Part shown: piece after piece, positions 17,568-26,256 of the stretch
Numbering within the stretch: position 1 is the first letter of the stretch
How the letters are laid out: each line of letters starts with the position of its first letter
From: Verrucomicrobiota bacterium
Lineage (GTDB): Bacteria; Verrucomicrobiota; Verrucomicrobiia; JAWXBN01
Direction: 5' to 3'
Assembly (NCBI GenBank): GCA_034440155.1
Contig: JAWXBN010000005.1
Location: 1 to 36,829, forward strand
DNA length: 36,829 bases
The notes under the pieces: generated by a model
What the model was told of the DNA's origin: nothing
Database searches by the model: none
The model's input: only the letters and a program-made list of their open reading frames with translations
Program-made: the position numbers and the translations under genes

Positions 17568-18497
17568 ATGGAAAAAATAAAACGTCTGCTTGTTTTATGT
17601 CCTTTATATAGGGGATTAAGGGCGTTTTTTTTAGTTTTAATATTCTTCAGCTCACCATTTGTCTTCTCACAACAATCGGTAACGCCTACCCCGTCGAAAA
17701 CTTTTATTTGGAAAGTTTCTAAAGACGGAAAAAACCTTTATCTGGCCGGTTCAGTCCATCTTCTGAGGCCTAAAGACATGCCATTACCTTCCCGATTCAG
17801 GGAGGTTTTTGACAAATCAGAAGAGTGTTACTTTGAAATGGATACAAGGGAAGCCCAGTCCCCACAGGCTATGCTCTTAATCCAGCAAAAGGGGATGTAC
17901 CAAGGGGATGATGATTTGCGGAAACATATTTCAAAGGAAACGGCATCAAAACTTGATGAGTATTTGCGTTCCCAAGGTTATCCGGAGAACACCTTTGATA
18001 TGATGCGGCCTTGGTTCCTTTCGATGAATCTGATCATGATGGAGTCGATGAAAATGGGGGCGGCTCCGGATTTGGGACTCGACCAACAAATCAGTCAATG
18101 GGCCATAGATGCAGGTAAACCCCTCAAAGGATTTGAGACCATGGAGGATCAAATCGGATTGTTGTCAGGATTCCCAGATAAAGTCCAAGATGAATTCCTC
18201 CTCTCGAGTATTCAGGATATCTCTAAACTGGAGAAATTTTATGATGATACCATACTCGCATGGAAAACAGGGAATGCTGCCAAGCTGAATGAACTGATGA
18301 ATGAGTCTGTAGAAAAATCACCTGAACTTTATGATTTAATCCTTGTGAAGAGAAATAAGAACTGGTTACCCAAGATAGAGAGTGCCCTTGACTCAGGGAA
18401 GACTGCTTTTGTGATTGTCGGAGCTGCACATATTACGGGCAAGGACGGTTTATTAGAGTTATTGAAAGCCAAAGGTTATTTAATCGAGCAGATGTGA
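17568..18497 (+). CDS. TraB/GumN (Tiki-like) family putative metalloprotease
   Basis: A 309-residue protein with a signal anchor or cleavable signal at about 18-35. The TraB/GumN family marks are intact: the first GxxH is GSVH (61-64), the conserved glutamate is E90 in CYFEMD, GLDQ is at 170-173, RNKNW at 262-266, and the second GxxH is GAAH (285-288) in VIVGAAHITGKDGLLELL. Eukaryotic Tiki relatives with this pattern are metal-dependent proteases (family knowledge); bacterial members are mostly uncharacterised. ATG 17568 is preferred because it begins a normal signal peptide; an ATG at 17532 overlaps the lipoprotein stop. The 3' end overlaps the convergent PEP-CTERM gene by 18 bases. It is the last gene of the sigma-led cluster. 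Confidence 0.85.
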   Translation: MEKIKRLLVLCPLYRGLRAFFLVLIFFSSPFVFSQQSVTPTPSKTFIWKVSKDGKNLYLAGSVHLLRPKDMPLPSRFREVFDKSEECYFEMDTREAQSPQAMLLIQQKGMYQGDDDLRKHISKETASKLDEYLRSQGYPENTFDMMRPWFLSMNLIMMESMKMGAAPDLGLDQQISQWAIDAGKPLKGFETMEDQIGLLSGFPDKVQDEFLLSSIQDISKLEKFYDDTILAWKTGNAAKLNELMNESVEKSPELYDLILVKRNKNWLPKIESALDSGKTAFVIVGAAHITGKDGLLELLKAKGYLIEQM

Positions 18498-19523
18498 GCG
18501 TTTGTCCCGGGCACGGGGAGAGAATCGGCGTAAAAGAATCCATCCTATAATCATCGATAGGACCAATAATAAATGAGTGTGGGGCTCAGGAATAGCCAAA
18601 ATATTATAGAAGATCACTCCATTAACCGAGATCAGATCAATACCCCCGGCACCCCCTGTCGCACTGGAGGAGTTTGTCGGATAATAGGTGGGATTTGTCC
18701 AATCAAAAAGATTGGTCATATTTCCTCCTGTTGTCGTATCAGATGCAAAAAGTGAGTACCCATAAACTGTTTGTCCATTAGTGATCCCAAGATCAGAGAT
18801 CGAGAATGAGAGGCCTCCTACACCTTGTGAACCGGTCTCAGTATTGCTGTAACTATTGGTAATCACATCCCCTGTGTTATAACGAAAGAGACGGTAGGAG
18901 ACTGTCCCAAGGGCATTTGTCGAGCCCCAATTTGTGGGTGCATAAAAAAGTGTAGAATAGGCTGTCGGCTGCATTGTGTTCGTATTGAGTCCGGTGACAA
19001 TTGAGATGGCAAAAGGATCATGCGCGTTAACATTCCCCCTGTCAAAAACGGCAAAATTCATATTTGTCGTTGCAGTGATTCCATTTTTGAAAAAGAAATC
19101 CAAACGTTCAATATTTCCAATATTGGGACCATAATTAGGATTGGGATTTGAAAATGTGTTATCTGTGCCACTCGTCAGGTCATTATCGAGGAGTACCTGT
19201 GAATAGTTCGTGTCATAATTTCCCACAAAAACAGCATTATTGGTCGCTGTGTACTGATACCACATGGAGGATTGATTTGTGACGGTCATATTTCTCCGGA
19301 AAAAAGCAATGTCAGCCACTCCTGTATTTGAAAATGTCCCATATGAGGACGTAATACTTGTCAGTGATATTTTAGTACCCAAAAAGGGGAACCCTTTATT
19401 AGTCGTCGCGGCAGTACTATTTGTCGTCAGTGTTACTCCGGTAATCAATGACTGAGCTAAACCTACTGCCTGAATACAGAGGAAAACACTAAGAGTTAAA
19501 AATAATATTTTGATTCTTTTCAT
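18480..19523 (-). CDS. PEP-CTERM sorting-domain protein
   Basis: A 347-residue secreted protein with signal peptide (about 1-24) and a Thr/Asn/Ser-rich mature region of low complexity typical of surface or exopolysaccharide-associated proteins. The C-terminus has the tripartite PEP-CTERM signal: IPEP (311-314), a hydrophobic helix (about 316-331) and a basic end beginning RR (332-333). Such signals are processed by exosortase (family knowledge); no exosortase gene is in this window. There is no recognisable enzymatic domain. Convergent to and overlapping the TraB/GumN gene by 18 bases. Confidence 0.8.
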   Translation of the reverse strand: MKRIKILFLTLSVFLCIQAVGLAQSLITGVTLTTNSTAATTNKGFPFLGTKISLTSITSSYGTFSNTGVADIAFFRRNMTVTNQSSMWYQYTATNNAVFVGNYDTNYSQVLLDNDLTSGTDNTFSNPNPNYGPNIGNIERLDFFFKNGITATTNMNFAVFDRGNVNAHDPFAISIVTGLNTNTMQPTAYSTLFYAPTNWGSTNALGTVSYRLFRYNTGDVITNSYSNTETGSQGVGGLSFSISDLGITNGQTVYGYSLFASDTTTGGNMTNLFDWTNPTYYPTNSSSATGGAGGIDLISVNGVIFYNILAIPEPHTHLLLVLSMIIGWILLRRFSPRARDKRSHLLD

Positions 19524-19632
19524 GTATGCGTCAAAGCCCTGATCCCTTAAAGCAATTTATGTGTCAGGTATTCTTTTATTCTAAAAATGGTAACAAAATC
19601 CCGATAAGCGGTAGTTTTAATACTATTTTAAA

Positions 19633-19668
19633 GGAGTAAGTGAGTCAGGATTCTCCACCCAGTACTCC
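19633..19668 (-). terminator. Probable Rho-independent terminator
   Basis: On the minus strand, GGAGTA pairs with TACTCC, with an inner stem GTGGAG/CTCAC (one bulged base) around a loop of about 8 bases, followed by TTTAAAAT. It lies 47 bases past the stop of the minus-strand gene at 19715-20740 and probably ends that operon. Confidence 0.5.
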
Positions 19669-19714
19669 GCTTTTGATTTCTATACGACTGAAAAGGAATT
19701 CAGGAGAAAGATAA

Positions 19715-20740
19715 TTAAGGGGCTTTTTGATCGAAACGGCTTTTGAAGGTGGCCATTTGTTTTTGAATCTCACCTTTCATTTTCGCGAGACCGACGGTTT
19801 TTTTGACATTATTTAGCATGCCAGTGATCAAGTCTGTGAATGTGGAGTTATAATAAAAAACAAAGAAACCCTTCTCCGTTTGGACACCACCGATGACAAT
19901 AAGGAGGGAGTTATATGAATGGGAAACATAGTACTGCCGTGAAATGGCGAGGAAAGAATCAGGCTGGGGTTTGAAAAATGTGAAATGACTCAGGATAAAG
20001 TCGGGACGATCCTCGATATCCTGGCAGGTGAGTTGGAAAAACTGTTCAGCCCCTTTTGGTTGATTCATCGGATAGGCATCAACGGCATCTTTGATATTGA
20101 TTATCCCTGGGAAAAGATCGGGAAGGCACAGGGCGGCGGCCCGGATTTCATTGGCGACGGAAGTTTCCCCGGATTTCCGGGCATAAGGTGCTACCCCAAA
20201 GAGTCCTGATAATCGGTAACTTTCTGCCCGGGTGAATAGGTCTTGTGTAACACGAGGTGTAATGCCCGCTTTTGCATTGTCTGTTTCGAGGGTGAGACTC
20301 GTGAACTGAGAGATTTCATCCTTAGAAAGGTTTAGAGTCAGGCCGGGGGCAGCATTCTTGTAAATAATAGCGGCTTCTTCAGTCATACATTTCTCGATGA
20401 CGGGTTGGATATTTGTCTGCCCGAGCACTGGGTACATCTCCGTAATGGCCAAAGCGGATTTACTCGTATTGATGATATTTCCTTCTTTGATCACTTTTTC
20501 AAATTCATCACACGTTGTCTGGAGCAGGAAAAATCCGGACAAAAAAAGTTGTTCATCCGCTGTCTTTGTTGCTTGTTTAAAAATAATCTGTCCTGAAGAG
20601 ATTTTGGTTATGTCTTCGCTTGTTAATCCACAGGCTTGGGTGATTTGGTCGAAGCGATTAGTTTGTGCACACACGGGGACAATAATGCCCGTGCAGATCA
20701 AGCACCATAGAATCAATAATGAGGTGATTTTTATCTGCAT
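19715..20740 (-). CDS. Secreted protein, function unknown
   Basis: A 341-residue protein with a clear signal peptide (hydrophobic core SLLILWCLICTGIIV, cleavage near CAQT at about residue 25). The mature part is mostly predicted helix with several cysteines, and ends with a basic helix (KMKGEIQKQMATFKSRFDQ). I recognise no family. A central block reading SHSYNSLLIVIGGVQTEKG suggests a small beta-rich core. It starts 16 bases after the metG stop and is probably translated from the same message, which is an odd partner for a tRNA synthetase. Confidence 0.65.
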   Translation of the reverse strand: MQIKITSLLILWCLICTGIIVPVCAQTNRFDQITQACGLTSEDITKISSGQIIFKQATKTADEQLFLSGFFLLQTTCDEFEKVIKEGNIINTSKSALAITEMYPVLGQTNIQPVIEKCMTEEAAIIYKNAAPGLTLNLSKDEISQFTSLTLETDNAKAGITPRVTQDLFTRAESYRLSGLFGVAPYARKSGETSVANEIRAAALCLPDLFPGIINIKDAVDAYPMNQPKGAEQFFQLTCQDIEDRPDFILSHFTFFKPQPDSFLAISRQYYVSHSYNSLLIVIGGVQTEKGFFVFYYNSTFTDLITGMLNNVKKTVGLAKMKGEIQKQMATFKSRFDQKAP

Positions 20741-20756
20741 GGTAGATTATTCCGTT

Positions 20757-22301
20757 TTAGCCCTTTTTCTCTTCAAAGAGTTTTGGGAAGAGAGGAACTG
20801 CCTCCCCGATTTTTTGGGCGACAGGAATTTGCCCCCAAGTCAACCCTTGGTTAAAATCAGCGGATGTTTCAGAAAACCCGAGTTGTCCTTGGATTTTTCC
20901 GGACATCTCAGGCATGACAGGAGAGATCAGAACAGAAACCAGTCGGATTGACTCCATGAGGTTATAAAGGACCGTATCAAGTTTATCCGATTTAGTCGGG
21001 TCTTTGGCTAGTGCCCAGGGGGCGGATTCCTCGACATAACGGTTGGCCCGCTGGACAATTTGCCAAGCATTTGATAAAGCATCATGGATTTGCACATGGT
21101 TATACCCCTCCAGAACTGGGGCGATTTGCGCGGAAGCAAATTGCTCGACCTCTGTATCAACAGCATCTTTAACCTTTGCCGCGGGGATTTCCCCATCACG
21201 GTAGCGTTTGAGCATGTTAAGCGAACGGTTGAGCAAATTGCCCAAGTCATTAGCGAGGTCGCCGTTGTAACGCCCGAGGAAACTCTCATGGGAAAAGTCG
21301 CTGTCGTAGCCCACTACCATTTCCCTCATCAGATAATACCGGAATGCATCCACGCCAAATTGGTCAATGTAGGTGAGGGGATCAACGACATTACCTATGG
21401 ATTTACTCATCTTTTCTTGATCCACAGTCCACCATCCGTGCGTAAGAAGCGTTTTGGGTAGGGGCAAATCAAGGGCTTTGAGCATACAAGGCCAATAGAT
21501 GGCGTGGGCAGGGATCAGGATGTCCTTGCCGATATCATGGTAGTCAACAGGCCAGAAATTGCCGAACTCTTCAGTTCCATAACCAACGACGGAAATGTAA
21601 TTGATCAGGGCGTCAAACCAGACATAAGTCACATACTCGGCGTCAAAGGGGAAGGGAATCCCCCATGCCAGCCGGTTCTTCGGGCGAGAAATACACAGGT
21701 CACTCAGGGGTCGCTGGAGAAAACCCAGTACTTCCTTACGTCGGAACTCCGGAAAGATAAAGTCCGGGTTGTTGGTCACGTGACTAATCAACCATTCTTG
21801 GTATTGGCCAAGTTTGAAATAATAATTTTCTTCGGTGAGCTGGACTACTTCACCAAAAATCTCGGGGAATTTACCATCCTCTCCACGTTCCTTTTCCGTG
21901 ACAAATTGCTCTTGGCGGGTCGAATAAAAGCCCTCAAATTGTCCTTTATAAATGAGTCCTTGGTCGTAAAGTTTTTGAAGGATATCTTGAACGACTTTTT
22001 TATGGCGGGGCTCGGTCGTACGGACAAAGTCGTCATTCGAGAGGTTAAGCTTTTTGCACAGGGTCAAAAAATGTGCGCTCATCTCATCACAAAAAGCTTG
22101 TGGTTCTATGCCCATTTTTTGAGCGGACTGCTGAACCTTCTGTCCATGTTCATCGACTCCGGTCAGGAAATAGACTTCCTGGCCTTGGCTCCTCTTGAAA
22201 CGGGCGATGACATCGGCCAAAACCTTTTCGTAAGCATGACCCAGATGAGGTTTGCCATTCACATAATCAATCGCAGTCGTAATATAAAATTTCTTCGCCA
22301 T
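20757..22301 (-). CDS. metG: Methionyl-tRNA synthetase (short, zinc-free type)
   Basis: A 514-residue class Ia synthetase charging tRNA-Met. HLGH at 19-22 is the HIGH motif and KMSKS lies at 299-303, both in good context. The connective region (FYSTRQEQFVTEKE, about 128-140) lacks the Cys-x2-Cys zinc knuckles of the E. coli enzyme, as in the short mitochondrial-like type. The anticodon-binding helical domain ends the protein; the C-terminal dimerisation (tRNA-binding EMAP-like) domain is absent. Third gene of MOSC-mobA-metG with gaps of 20 and 39 bases. Two GCAAWTTGC copies occur (21136, 21233), the first perfect copies after the 9.9-kb gap. Confidence 0.96.
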   Translation of the reverse strand: MAKKFYITTAIDYVNGKPHLGHAYEKVLADVIARFKRSQGQEVYFLTGVDEHGQKVQQSAQKMGIEPQAFCDEMSAHFLTLCKKLNLSNDDFVRTTEPRHKKVVQDILQKLYDQGLIYKGQFEGFYSTRQEQFVTEKERGEDGKFPEIFGEVVQLTEENYYFKLGQYQEWLISHVTNNPDFIFPEFRRKEVLGFLQRPLSDLCISRPKNRLAWGIPFPFDAEYVTYVWFDALINYISVVGYGTEEFGNFWPVDYHDIGKDILIPAHAIYWPCMLKALDLPLPKTLLTHGWWTVDQEKMSKSIGNVVDPLTYIDQFGVDAFRYYLMREMVVGYDSDFSHESFLGRYNGDLANDLGNLLNRSLNMLKRYRDGEIPAAKVKDAVDTEVEQFASAQIAPVLEGYNHVQIHDALSNAWQIVQRANRYVEESAPWALAKDPTKSDKLDTVLYNLMESIRLVSVLISPVMPEMSGKIQGQLGFSETSADFNQGLTWGQIPVAQKIGEAVPLFPKLFEEKKG

Positions 22302-22340
22302 AAATAGTATCTTCTAAAAAACAGGTTAAATGCCTTAAAA

Positions 22341-22928
22341 TCAAGGCTTAGTATTCATATTCTCAAGGAATTTAATTTCATGGTCTAGCAGTGGGGCTGC
22401 ATTCACCAGTTTGGCTCTCAGCGCCTGAGTGATAAGTTTCTGGAGCGAATATTCCCCTTGCGCAATTTGCTCTTTGATCAGGGGTAGAAGCGATTTTGGG
22501 TATATCGCACAAAGAGGTTCATAAAATCCATCATGAGAATATACAAAACCTGTTCCTGATTCTAGAGCAACTTGCGCGAGCGTTTTTTGAAGGAAAGGCA
22601 GTGTGAGTGCCACGATATCCACCGCGAGCAGGAATAAGTATTGTGTCTGGCATTCTCCCAGTAAGCACCTGATTCCTTCAATAGGACCAAGGGTTTCCAC
22701 CTCGTCAAAAACAAGTTTCCTATCTTTGTCCGCGGGAAGGTTTTGTTTGGGCCGGCATGAAACGAGGATTTCTTTTGCACCTAAACCTTTTACCAGCGCA
22801 ATTTGTTTGTCTAAAAGTGTTTGGCCGTTAACAGGGAATAAGGCTTTGTCTTGTCCGAACCGGGTGGAGTAGCCTCCGGCAATGATTCCTGCACTAAAAC
22901 GGATTTTTTCTTTGGGATCAATTTGCAT
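22341..22928 (-). CDS. mobA: Molybdenum cofactor guanylyltransferase
   Basis: A 195-residue nucleotidyltransferase of the MobA type, which attaches GMP to molybdopterin. The N-terminal AGIIAGGYSTRFGQDKAL (13-30) is the G-loop with the catalytic Arg and Lys. FDEVETLGPIEGI and LAVDIVAL (the metal-binding aspartate) follow in the correct order, and YEPLCAIYP is the family's C-terminal block. Full length. A MOSC-domain gene lies 20 bases upstream on the same strand, supporting a role in molybdoenzyme maturation. One GCAAWTTGC copy (22462-22470) encodes Gln-Ile-Ala. Confidence 0.88.
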   Translation of the reverse strand: MQIDPKEKIRFSAGIIAGGYSTRFGQDKALFPVNGQTLLDKQIALVKGLGAKEILVSCRPKQNLPADKDRKLVFDEVETLGPIEGIRCLLGECQTQYLFLLAVDIVALTLPFLQKTLAQVALESGTGFVYSHDGFYEPLCAIYPKSLLPLIKEQIAQGEYSLQKLITQALRAKLVNAAPLLDHEIKFLENMNTKP

Positions 22929-22948
22929 CGAATGAATGGGTAGCGGGG

Positions 22949-23434
22949 TTATTTTTGCCGCCGGATCGTCCCTGACGTCAGGGCTTTGGCGCGGAGGCCA
23001 CCTTTTCCCTTCAGGGCCTCTTCAGCCCCGGGGCCAAATGACTCATTCATCCAGTAGCATGGCTTAGCTTCTTCGATTCCGAGAAAGAGGACACCTTGGA
23101 CCTCAAATTCACGTCCGATAAGGGTATTAAGGTCTATTCCTTGAGTAATGATATTCCTGCGGAAAGCGGCCGTGGTTTTACCTTTGATCTTGAGGTCACG
23201 GGCGAGCTGCTCGAATGTTTCCTGTTCAAAAAAAGTCACTTGTCCTTTATAATTCTCCTTAAAATCAAAAAAACGGTCGCCAATGACACCTTTTCCGGCC
23301 TCGATTTCAATCAGATCACAGTCAATGATTTCGTGTTTGTCCGCCGGTTTTCCGTGGTGGCCAAAGTAGTTATGCCCTGGTGAAATATATAAATTAACGA
23401 TATCCACATTCAAAACATCTCGTTTCTTGTCCAT
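22949..23434 (-). CDS. MOSC-domain protein
   Basis: A 161-residue protein made almost entirely of a MOSC domain, the beta-barrel shared with the C-terminus of molybdenum-cofactor sulfurases. Visible family features: GVIGDRFFDF (49-58), the TFFE and FRRNIIT blocks, and the conserved cysteine C126 in EEAKPCYWMNE, with FGPGAEEALKGKGGLRA after it. MOSC domains carry sulfur or act with molybdenum cofactor (family knowledge), which agrees with the adjacent mobA. The start at 23434 (MDKKRDVLNVDIVNLYISPG) is preferred; an upstream frame to 23530 would run into the divergent promoter region of the ATPase gene. Confidence 0.87.
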   Translation of the reverse strand: MDKKRDVLNVDIVNLYISPGHNYFGHHGKPADKHEIIDCDLIEIEAGKGVIGDRFFDFKENYKGQVTFFEQETFEQLARDLKIKGKTTAAFRRNIITQGIDLNTLIGREFEVQGVLFLGIEEAKPCYWMNESFGPGAEEALKGKGGLRAKALTSGTIRRQK

Positions 23435-23534
23435 AAAATATTTAACGGTTAAAAATTGTAAATAAAACGTGAAATCCATACGGACTATGTTACTTTTTTC
23501 ACTTACTTCAATAGAATAATTCACTGACACTCAT

Positions 23535-26246
23535 ATGGCTGGTTGTTGTTCAAATCCAAATACTGATCTTCAGGGAGAATTGAATGAGGAGAGTTCATCT
23601 GCCTTATCAAATTCTTCCCGTTCCATGCAATGGTTTCGTATCGGGGTTGCTCTTTTGGTTTCAGGACAAGCCATGGTATTCAGTCTTGCCGTGAATATCT
23701 CCCCGCCCACAGGCTCGGTTCGCCTGATTATCCACGGGATTCTGGCTTTATCGGCTCTTGTCGTCATTTTGGTGGCGGGTCTCCCGATCATCCGGCTGTC
23801 TTTTACTGCATTGTTTAAAAAGAAAATCGTAGTTGAGCAACTTTTCCTTCTCGGCATTATCGGGGCCTTTTGTGGCTCCCTCCAGTCTACTCTCACTGGT
23901 GTGGGAGGAATCTATTATGAAGTCGTCGCTATCCTTGTGGCGATTTATTCATTTAATACCCTTTTGTCCGAGGGGCGTCGCCAGAAATCAATCTCTTCCG
24001 CCCGTGCCTTCCGTGCGCAATTTGCCCAATGTCGGGTGGTTACCTGTTGTGGTTCAATCAAAGAAAAGCCAGTGAAGGAAGTCGAGATAGGGGATAAAAT
24101 CAGGGTTTCTATGGGTGAAGGTATCCCTGTCGATGGAGTAGTGCGCGAAGGAATTGCGTTTGTACAGGAAACCGGCATGACTGGGGAACCTTACCCAGTG
24201 GTCAAACGGGAAGGGGATGCTGTTCTGGCTGGAACAATTTGCGTGGACAATTCACTGACCATTGAAGCAACCAAAGACGGAAGTCACCGCGAGCTCGACA
24301 GTCTCTTGAAAATCGTCGAGGAAGCCCGCTTTAAACCTTCGGGAATACAGTCGATGGCTGACCGGATGGTCTCATGGTTTTTGCCGGTGGTGACGGCTTG
24401 CTCGATTGTCGCTTTTGCCGGTTGGACATTTTTGGGGCAGTGGGAAGTCGGGCTCTTTAATGCGATGGCTGTGCTGATTGTGGCTTGCCCTTGTGCAATG
24501 GGGCTCGCGACACCCATCGGCCTATGGAGTGCGATCGCCGCCTTGGCCAAACGCGGGCTGATCCTACACACGGGGGAATTCATCGAGAGGATTGCCGCCA
24601 TTGATACGGTTGTTTTTGATAAGACCGGCACTCTCAGTGATGAAAAACTCCAGGTCGAAGAAGTCATCGTCGATGACGGGCTCGACCGTGAAGAAGTTCT
24701 TGGCCTGATCCATTTTGTCGAGAGCCATTCTAACCACCCTATCGCTAAAGCATTCCAATCCCTCGTAACAACCCTGGATACTTCTGGATTCAGGCTTTTG
24801 AAAATGGATGCCTTGCCTGGCCAAGGAATTGAGGCGTCTATCGAGGATTCCGCAGGAAGAGGGGTATCTTTAGTCATTGGGAATAACAATTTGCTACACA
24901 CAGACCAAAAGCCCGCAGCTGATCTGCTCACACAGAAACGTTATTCGAGCACGGAAAGTCCACTTGTTTTAAATGTCCTCATCAATCAAAAACTCGTTTC
25001 CCTGATTTATTTACGTGAAGCCGCTCGCAACGAGTCCAAGGAGGTTACCGGCTACTTGCACCGGGCGGGTATCCGCACCGTGATCATGTCCGGGGATAAA
25101 GAAGAAAACGTCCGTAAACTGAGTTTGGGTGCCGATGAGATACAGGGAGGTTTAACTCCCCAAGAAAAGGCAGATAGGATAAAGGCATTACAGGATTCGG
25201 GTAAAAAAGTCCTTTTTGTCGGTGATGGGGCTAATGATGCACCAGCCCTTTCGATTGCCTACTCCAGTATTGCCATGGGTAGTGGCACTTCCTTGGCGCA
25301 TGAGTCCGCCCAAGCCACCCTTTTCGGGGGCAATTTGCTCCATGTTATTGATGCCATTTGTTTAAGCCGCCTGGTCATCCGCCGGATCCGCTCAAATATC
25401 CTGTTTGCCTTTTTTTATAATATTATCGGTATATCCCTAGCGATGCTCGGACTGATCCATCCCGTCTTGGCAGCCATTCTCATGCTCATTTCCAGTGCCA
25501 CAGTCAGTTGGCGGGCATTCCGGCTTGGCGAAAAAATCCAAGAGGGTGACCTCGGCCGTTTCCGTAATCTACTCTCGCAGACCGATACGATTCCCTTTGA
25601 AAGCGAGGGACTCGTTCCTTTGATTAAAGAAATGGTTTTCCGTGAAAAGACAGCTTCTGTCCTTGCTCTTTGTGTCGCGTTACAAGGCCCGTTTTTATCT
25701 TACTTAGCACGCCTGGATTTTCAATCAGGTGTCTTGGTGACATTTGTTTTTGTTTTAATAGCCATCGTAGGATTTATTTTCTGTATCCGTCCGGGTGCGA
25801 CCTATACTTTGCGAGCTTGTTATGGCATGTTAGCACTCGGTAATCTCGCTATGATAGCCGGATGGTGGGCAGATGCCGGTTTCGGAGCGATTGTCCGTGA
25901 CGGGATATGCCTTTGTGCTTGTGAGAAATCAATACTGGGTAAAGGTCTCCTGTCGCATATTAACCTCATGCATATTGGGATGATTGCTGGGGGAATACCG
26001 GGTATGGCCTATGGGAACTCTATCCTGCCTAAAGCCTACGAAAGCGTGTTTATAAAATATGCCCATTTACTGACCTGTCTGGTCGGCATGTATATCGGGA
26101 TGATGCTCGGAGCGTTGGTCATGGCACAATTCAAAGTGGGGGATCCTCACCTCTATGTTGTGTGCAGCTTTTTTGCCATGACGATCGGGATGCTCTTGGG
26201 CATGATCCTTGTCTGCGTGACTTGGTTTAAACTTAATAAGGATTAG
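23535..26246 (+). CDS. Copper-type P1B ATPase with a C-terminal membrane extension
   Basis: A 903-residue heavy-metal P-type ATPase. Actuator loop TGEP (216-219), metal-binding membrane motif CPC (318-320), phosphorylation site DKTGT (362-366), the P1B-specific HP (401-402) and hinge GDGANDAP (563-570) are all intact, so it should be active; CPC suits Cu(I) or Ag(I). There is no N-terminal HMA domain, only MAGCCSNP. The core ends near residue 665. Residues about 671-903 form an extra region with about six hydrophobic segments, rich in Met, Gly, Cys and His (CLCAC at 792-796, HINLMHIGM at 808-816). I know no such standard extension. The divergent MOSC gene starts 100 bases away, and the ResB gene follows after 10 bases. 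Confidence 0.93.
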   Translation: MAGCCSNPNTDLQGELNEESSSALSNSSRSMQWFRIGVALLVSGQAMVFSLAVNISPPTGSVRLIIHGILALSALVVILVAGLPIIRLSFTALFKKKIVVEQLFLLGIIGAFCGSLQSTLTGVGGIYYEVVAILVAIYSFNTLLSEGRRQKSISSARAFRAQFAQCRVVTCCGSIKEKPVKEVEIGDKIRVSMGEGIPVDGVVREGIAFVQETGMTGEPYPVVKREGDAVLAGTICVDNSLTIEATKDGSHRELDSLLKIVEEARFKPSGIQSMADRMVSWFLPVVTACSIVAFAGWTFLGQWEVGLFNAMAVLIVACPCAMGLATPIGLWSAIAALAKRGLILHTGEFIERIAAIDTVVFDKTGTLSDEKLQVEEVIVDDGLDREEVLGLIHFVESHSNHPIAKAFQSLVTTLDTSGFRLLKMDALPGQGIEASIEDSAGRGVSLVIGNNNLLHTDQKPAADLLTQKRYSSTESPLVLNVLINQKLVSLIYLREAARNESKEVTGYLHRAGIRTVIMSGDKEENVRKLSLGADEIQGGLTPQEKADRIKALQDSGKKVLFVGDGANDAPALSIAYSSIAMGSGTSLAHESAQATLFGGNLLHVIDAICLSRLVIRRIRSNILFAFFYNIIGISLAMLGLIHPVLAAILMLISSATVSWRAFRLGEKIQEGDLGRFRNLLSQTDTIPFESEGLVPLIKEMVFREKTASVLALCVALQGPFLSYLARLDFQSGVLVTFVFVLIAIVGFIFCIRPGATYTLRACYGMLALGNLAMIAGWWADAGFGAIVRDGICLCACEKSILGKGLLSHINLMHIGMIAGGIPGMAYGNSILPKAYESVFIKYAHLLTCLVGMYIGMMLGALVMAQFKVGDPHLYVVCSFFAMTIGMLLGMILVCVTWFKLNKD

Positions 26247-26256
26247 GATTCATCTG

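Noticed and set aside
21504-22307. Long plus-strand open frame (267 codons) opposite metG
   Set aside because: It lies fully antisense to the well-supported metG, has no recognisable domain, and its composition is that of a reverse-frame shadow.
24284-24931. Minus-strand open frame (215 codons) opposite the copper ATPase
   Set aside because: It covers the CPC and DKTGT-coding region of a clearly functional gene; the protein is Ser/Thr/Pro-rich without motifs, typical of an antisense shadow.
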